This document shows positions 60,352 through 64,000 of a stretch of DNA of 64,000 bases, in pieces. Source of the stretch: Helicobacteraceae bacterium (GTDB taxonomy: Bacteria > Campylobacterota > Campylobacteria > Campylobacterales > Sulfurimonadaceae). Below the pieces are notes generated by a model, which saw only the letters and a program-made list of their open reading frames with translations, did not search any database and was not told the DNA's origin. Each line of letters begins with the position of its first letter. The first letter of the stretch is position 1. The DNA lies in NCBI GenBank assembly GCA_947498025.1, contig CANMJR010000003.1, forward strand, positions 1-64,000, given 5' to 3'. The position numbers and the translations under genes were made by a program.

Positions 60352-62352
60352 CTACAAATCAATATGCGCTTCCATGTGCTTTTGGATTTTTACGGCACTG
60401 TGATTATAATCAGGTTGCAAGGACTCTCTGTCGAATAAATCATTTGTTAAATAATTCACTTCTCTATTGCTGATAGGAATAAATATTGTTTTCTCTCTGA
60501 TGTCGTTTGTTATCATGGCTTTAGTTACAAGCTCGCCTCTGATAGAGAGAATTTTTACAGTTTCACCGTTTTTAATGTTTAAATTTTCAGCATCAACGGG
60601 GTTTATCTCACAAAAATTCAACTCTTTATATTTCAGCAGAGTTGTCGGCAGATTTGTTTTTGTTCCGCTGTGCCACTGATCTCTGGTTCTACCCGTTAAA
60701 AGTATAAAGGGATATTCAAGAGTTGTTTTTTCGCTAAGCAGTCTGTTTTCCACAAAAAAAAGATTGCCCTTTTTGTCCGGAGTTAAAAAGTTTTTTATCT
60801 TCTCTCCCCAAATAAATGGTTTATTTCTAAGTTCATCATAAGAAACTTCACTCATATCCATGTAGCCGTTTAATTTAGTCATCTCTTGATACTCTTGAAA
60901 TATCTCTTTAGGATGTTTATACCTAAACTCTTTTTCATACCCCAATTCACATGCCAAAAGTTTAAATATCTCCCAATCAGGTTTGCACTCTATAGAGGTG
61001 CGTGTCAGTTTTTCCTGTTTTGTAATTGTTCTATCGAGATTAGTCTGCGTTCCCTCTTTTTCACCCCAAGGAGCCGCGGGCAGCCTAATGTGTGCGAACT
61101 TTGATGTTTCGCTATTTTCATACGCATTCATCTCGACAACCATCGGAATCTTTGCTATCATCTCTTCAACTCTATTTCTGTTTGGTAAATGGTAAACCGG
61201 GTCTGTATGGCAGACAATTAGAATATCCAAATTTGCCTCTAACATCTGTGTTGCTGTCAACCCAGGTTTATTGTCTATCTTATCGGTATTCCAAAATTTT
61301 GATACTTTTTTTATACTCTCACTGTCAAACCCCAAATGAACAGCAAGCATAGTTGAGAGTCCTCCGACTTCTCTTCCTCCCATCGCATTTGGCTGACCGG
61401 TAAGACTGAGAGGTCCATTTCCATCTTTAAATATTTTGCCGGTTAAAAGGTGCGTGTTTATAAGGCTTAAATTCTTATCTACACCCTGAACGGATTGATT
61501 TAACCCCATAGTCCATGCCGTGATTATATTTTCGCTCTTTTTGTAAAGCTCAAAAAACTCCTCAAACTGCTCAGTTGTCAGCCCTGTTCTTTTTAACATC
61601 TTTGTAACGGCTGCTCTTTTAAATTTGTTTTTCAGTAGCTCGAAGTTGTTTACATGATGCTCCACAAACTCTCGATTGTACAACTCTTCATCGATTAATC
61701 TTTTTGATATTAGGTTAAAAAAATCTATATCGCTTCCGACCTTGATGGGCAGATAGATGTCGGCAATCTTTGCCGTATCGGTAAATCTAGGGTCAATTAC
61801 TACTACTTTGAGTCCCTCTTTTTTTGCTTTTTTAATTTTGTTATGAAACACCACATGCGCTTCAGCCGTATTGGCACCTGCCAAAATAAGCAAATTTGCT
61901 TTAAAAATATCCTCCATTCTCAAAGGAACAAAATCAGCTCCAATCGATTTTTTATAAGCGACTACTGCACTTGACATACATGTACGGCTGTTTGTATCAA
62001 CATTATTTGTGCCGATAAACCCCTTGCCAAGTTTATTTGCAATGTAATAATCCTCTGTCAAAAGTTGCCCTGAGAGATAAAAACCTATCTTCTCTTTTGA
62101 AGTTTGTTTTATTTTATCTGAGATGGCAGCTATACTCTCCTGCCACGATGAAACTTTATACTCATCCTTTATACTCTCTCTTATAAGCGGTCTTAGCAAT
62201 CTAGTAGATGTATTTATACTTATAAGTTCAGAAATTCCTTTAGAACAGAGGTTTCCCTCATTTATAGGATACGCCACATCTCCTATAAGCTTATCTTTGT
62301 CAAATTCTATCCCACACCCTACCCCGCAATATCCGCAAACCGACTTTATCAT
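60352..62352 (-). CDS. nasA: Assimilatory nitrate reductase catalytic subunit (NasA/NarB-like)
   Basis: This 666-aa molybdopterin oxidoreductase has an N-terminal [4Fe-4S] motif (SVCGYCGVGCGIEF, then EGNLCSKG), the Mo-bis-MGD domain with NSRTCMSSAVVAYKKSIGAD (Mo-ligand Cys region), ANTAEAHVVFHNKIKKAKKE, GPLSLTGQPNAMGGREVGGL and a C-terminal dinucleotide-binding barrel (FILLTGRTRDQWHSGTKT, INPVDAENLNIKNGETV). No Tat signal is present, so it acts in the cytoplasm and not as NapA. A soluble ferredoxin or flavodoxin is the likely donor. GGGAG precedes the start. It is divergent from nrtA with a shared operator. Confidence 0.9.
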   Translation of the reverse strand: MIKSVCGYCGVGCGIEFDKDKLIGDVAYPINEGNLCSKGISELISINTSTRLLRPLIRESIKDEYKVSSWQESIAAISDKIKQTSKEKIGFYLSGQLLTEDYYIANKLGKGFIGTNNVDTNSRTCMSSAVVAYKKSIGADFVPLRMEDIFKANLLILAGANTAEAHVVFHNKIKKAKKEGLKVVVIDPRFTDTAKIADIYLPIKVGSDIDFFNLISKRLIDEELYNREFVEHHVNNFELLKNKFKRAAVTKMLKRTGLTTEQFEEFFELYKKSENIITAWTMGLNQSVQGVDKNLSLINTHLLTGKIFKDGNGPLSLTGQPNAMGGREVGGLSTMLAVHLGFDSESIKKVSKFWNTDKIDNKPGLTATQMLEANLDILIVCHTDPVYHLPNRNRVEEMIAKIPMVVEMNAYENSETSKFAHIRLPAAPWGEKEGTQTNLDRTITKQEKLTRTSIECKPDWEIFKLLACELGYEKEFRYKHPKEIFQEYQEMTKLNGYMDMSEVSYDELRNKPFIWGEKIKNFLTPDKKGNLFFVENRLLSEKTTLEYPFILLTGRTRDQWHSGTKTNLPTTLLKYKELNFCEINPVDAENLNIKNGETVKILSIRGELVTKAMITNDIREKTIFIPISNREVNYLTNDLFDRESLQPDYNHSAVKIQKHMEAHIDL

Positions 62353-62380
62353 TTAAAAACTCCCTATTTATTATACTTGT

Positions 62381-62472
62381 ATTATACACCATATTTTAAT
62401 GTAGAACTAAGATTACATTGTATAAAAATTATACAATTATTAGTACATTAATGCATCTACAACTGATATACT
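62381..62472. promoter_or_regulatory. Shared operator with divergent nasA and nrtA promoters
   Basis: The palindrome TTGTATAAAAATTATACAA at 62418-62436 (centre 62427) has TATAAT on the minus strand at 62381-62386 (nasA; 41 nt) and TATACT on the plus strand at 62467-62472 (nrtA; 40 nt). So the site is exactly in the middle of two promoters. It is the same element as at 47440 and 60200. Confidence 0.75.
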
Positions 62473-62514
62473 TCTCCAAGCGAAACAAAAAAAATGTAAA
62501 ATTAAGGAGATAGT

Positions 62515-63894
62515 ATGTTGAAAAGACTTGTTGTAATTGGTTTAGGATTATCCATAGTTACCACTTCACTGTTGGCTGAATTAGAGAAAAAAGAGTTAAA
62601 TATAGGTTTTATCGCTCTGACTGACTGTGCACCTATCGTTATCGCCAAGGAGAAAGGTTTCTTTGAAAAATACGGACTGAGTGTAAATGTGGTTAAAGAG
62701 GGCGGCGGATGGCCGGGAATTCAACAGAAAGTAATCTCAGGCGAATATGATTTTTCTCATGCGCTTGCAGGTATGCCCATTGCTGCAACGCTAGGAATAA
62801 ACGGTAACGCTAATCTTCAAGCTGTTTTATCTCTTGACTTCAACGGCAACGGAATTACATTCGGAAACAACATCATAGATCACATGAAAGAGTACGGCAT
62901 GGATGAGAGCAGTCGTCCTCTTGGTTCTGAGTCACTCAAAAAATATATAGATGCAAAACATAAAGCTGAAGGTTCAAACTATCAGCCTTTAAGTTTTGGT
63001 ATGGTTCACCCGGTTTCTACACATAACTATCAACTCCGTTACTGGATGGCAACTTCAGGGATTAATCCCGAAGCAGATGCGACTATCAAGCCATTTCCAC
63101 CGCCGACTATGCCTAGTAATCTCATAGCCGGGAATATTGAAGGGTACTGTGTCGGCGAGCCATGGAATGAGAGAGTTGTTATGATGGAAAAAGGTTCTAC
63201 TCTTGTAACGAGCTACGATATTTGGAACAACAACCCTGAAAAAGTTCTTCAAACAAGAGCTGATTTTATCACTAAAAACCCGGAGACAACAAAAGCTGTA
63301 ATGAAAGCAATCATTGAAGCGCAAATGTGGCTAGACACTTCGTGGGAAAACCGTAAGGAGGCGGCTAAAATTTTAGCTCAGAAAAACTATGTGAATTCAC
63401 CTGTAGATGTACTTGAAAAATCAATGGTCGGAACATTTCAGTACTTAAAAGGTCAGAAGTCTGAAGCAAATCCGATGTTTAATGTTTTTGCCAACTACTA
63501 TGCGGCGTATCCTTTCTATTCTCACGGCATGTGGTTTATAACTCAGATGTACAGATGGGGACAGATTGAGCAAGCAGTAGATATGAAAGCCGTAATCGAA
63601 TCGGTTTACAGACCTGATTTGTTTGAGCAGGTTGCCAAAGAGATAGGCTATGCACTTCCTCCGAGTCCTTGGAAAAAAGACGGTGTTGATAAATACAACA
63701 TGTTTATGGATGGAAAAGTGTATGACCCAAACAAAGCTGTTGATTATATCTTTGACTTTCAAGTAAGCCACTCTAAGGTCTCTAAAGAGGAGCTTTTAAA
63801 AATAAATAAATGGACGGTAAAAACTGAGCAGCCAAACTATGTATGTCCTTATGGACCGGCAGGATGTGCCGATCCAAAGTATGTAACAAAATAA
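62515..63894 (+). CDS. nrtA: Nitrate ABC transporter substrate-binding protein (NrtA/CmpA family)
   Basis: This 459-aa protein has a Sec signal peptide (LKRLVVIGLGLSIVTTSLLA) and the NrtA fold: ELNIGFIALTDCAPIVIAKE, VKEGGGWPGIQQKVISGEYD, SHALAGMPIAATLGI, PLSFGMVHPVSTHNYQLRYW, PPTMPSNLIAGNIEGYCVGE PWNER and NYYAAYPFYSHGMWFITQMY. Conserved Trp, Gln, Gly, Lys and His of the nitrate/bicarbonate-binding cleft appear kept. It captures nitrate for an ABC importer whose membrane and ATPase genes should lie just beyond the window. AAGGAG is in front of the ATG. Confidence 0.92.
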   Translation: MLKRLVVIGLGLSIVTTSLLAELEKKELNIGFIALTDCAPIVIAKEKGFFEKYGLSVNVVKEGGGWPGIQQKVISGEYDFSHALAGMPIAATLGINGNANLQAVLSLDFNGNGITFGNNIIDHMKEYGMDESSRPLGSESLKKYIDAKHKAEGSNYQPLSFGMVHPVSTHNYQLRYWMATSGINPEADATIKPFPPPTMPSNLIAGNIEGYCVGEPWNERVVMMEKGSTLVTSYDIWNNNPEKVLQTRADFITKNPETTKAVMKAIIEAQMWLDTSWENRKEAAKILAQKNYVNSPVDVLEKSMVGTFQYLKGQKSEANPMFNVFANYYAAYPFYSHGMWFITQMYRWGQIEQAVDMKAVIESVYRPDLFEQVAKEIGYALPPSPWKKDGVDKYNMFMDGKVYDPNKAVDYIFDFQVSHSKVSKEELLKINKWTVKTEQPNYVCPYGPAGCADPKYVTK

Positions 63895-63909
63895 TTTATG
63901 ATAACTCTC

Positions 63910-63934
63910 CCGGCATGTGAAATCCATATGCCGG
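63910..63934 (+). terminator. Stem-loop after nrtA
   Basis: CCGGCATGTG (63910-63919) pairs with CATATGCCGG (63925-63934), ten pairs with one G-U, loop of 5, followed by AAGTTT. It lies 15 nt after the nrtA stop. In an nrtABC operon such a stem often reduces, but does not stop, read-through. Confidence 0.65.
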
Positions 63935-63948
63935 AAGTTTAGACTTAC

Positions 63949-63999
63949 AGGTACCTAGCTATAAAAAATATATAACCTCCTAGATAACCCTAGGTACCT
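63949..63999. repeat. 10-bp inverted repeat at the window end
   Basis: AGGTACCTAG (63949-63958) and CTAGGTACCT (63990-63999) are perfect inverted copies with a 31-nt AT-rich spacer. Each arm contains GGTACC. Function unknown; it may be part of a longer element that continues outside the window. Confidence 0.5.
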
Positions 64000-64000
64000 C

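Noticed and set aside
62400-62440. Palindrome as an Fnr or NtcA site
   Set aside because: Spacer length is 7 between the hexamers, giving GTA-N9-TAC; this does not fit TTGAT-N4-ATCAA or GTA-N8-TAC, so no known regulator is claimed.
934-63999. GTACCTA-containing inverted repeats at both window ends as one element
   Set aside because: Only about 7 bases are shared between the repeat at 934 and that at 63949; too little to claim a common family.

Overview
The window looks like a chromosomal segment of a chemolithotrophic, nitrate- and hydrogen-using Campylobacterota bacterium of the Sulfurimonas/Sulfuricurvum type. This is judged from gene content and AT-rich codon use: class II DAHP synthase, a fur-lysS-glyA-DUF1882-SPOR-trpE-aroE run, a Hyf-like membrane hydrogenase, and a NorB-like reductase of the kind described in this phylum. 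No rRNA, tRNA or CRISPR array was seen.

Layout. 1-3.8 kb: the 5' part of a UvrD/Rep helicase gene, a FlgO-like protein, two toxin-antitoxin pairs and a Sel1-repeat gene. 3.9-12.4 kb: one tight minus-strand run (tandem Usp protein, P-type cation ATPase, ElyC-like protein, TolC/MacA/MacB-type exporter). 12.5-15.4 kb: an orphan gene, a DAO-family oxidoreductase and a DksA-like/host-attachment-like pair. 15.7-19.0 kb: response regulator and hybrid PAS histidine kinase, followed by a decayed kinase fragment and a decayed C-terminus of DAHP synthase. 19.6-30.2 kb: a repeat-protein gene, DAHP synthase, then a housekeeping run. 30.3-41.4 kb: an HNH-like cargo gene and a long hydrogenase operon with a Hyf/Ech-type membrane hydrogenase and a second soluble [NiFe] hydrogenase whose small subunit is fused to a flavoprotein. 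41.5-45.5 kb: pldA, recR, mltA, dnaJ. 45.5-48.8 kb: nirA and narK. 49-57.8 kb: toxin-antitoxin, ankyrin/TPR/outer-membrane genes, a lone helicase C domain, a Cache-CheW protein, an EAL protein. 57.9-64 kb: a divergent nitric-oxide-reductase-like oxidase, nasA and nrtA.

How it fits together. nrtA and narK (uptake), nasA (nitrate to nitrite) and nirA (nitrite to ammonium) form an assimilatory route. They and the NO-reductase-like genes share a 19-bp palindrome, TTGTAT-N7-ATACAA, always 40-41 nt upstream of a -10 box: three palindromes serve five promoters. The hydrogenase operon would couple H2 oxidation to reductant supply and membrane energy.

The other strong theme is small insertion events. 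A dispersed hairpin repeat family brackets two cargo genes as inverted repeats. The aroE/hydrogenase gene junction is duplicated on both sides of one of them. A DAHP-synthase 3' end is duplicated beside another cargo gene, a toxin-antitoxin pair lies between 37-bp direct repeats, and a rhuM gene splits a small reading frame inside the hydrogenase operon.
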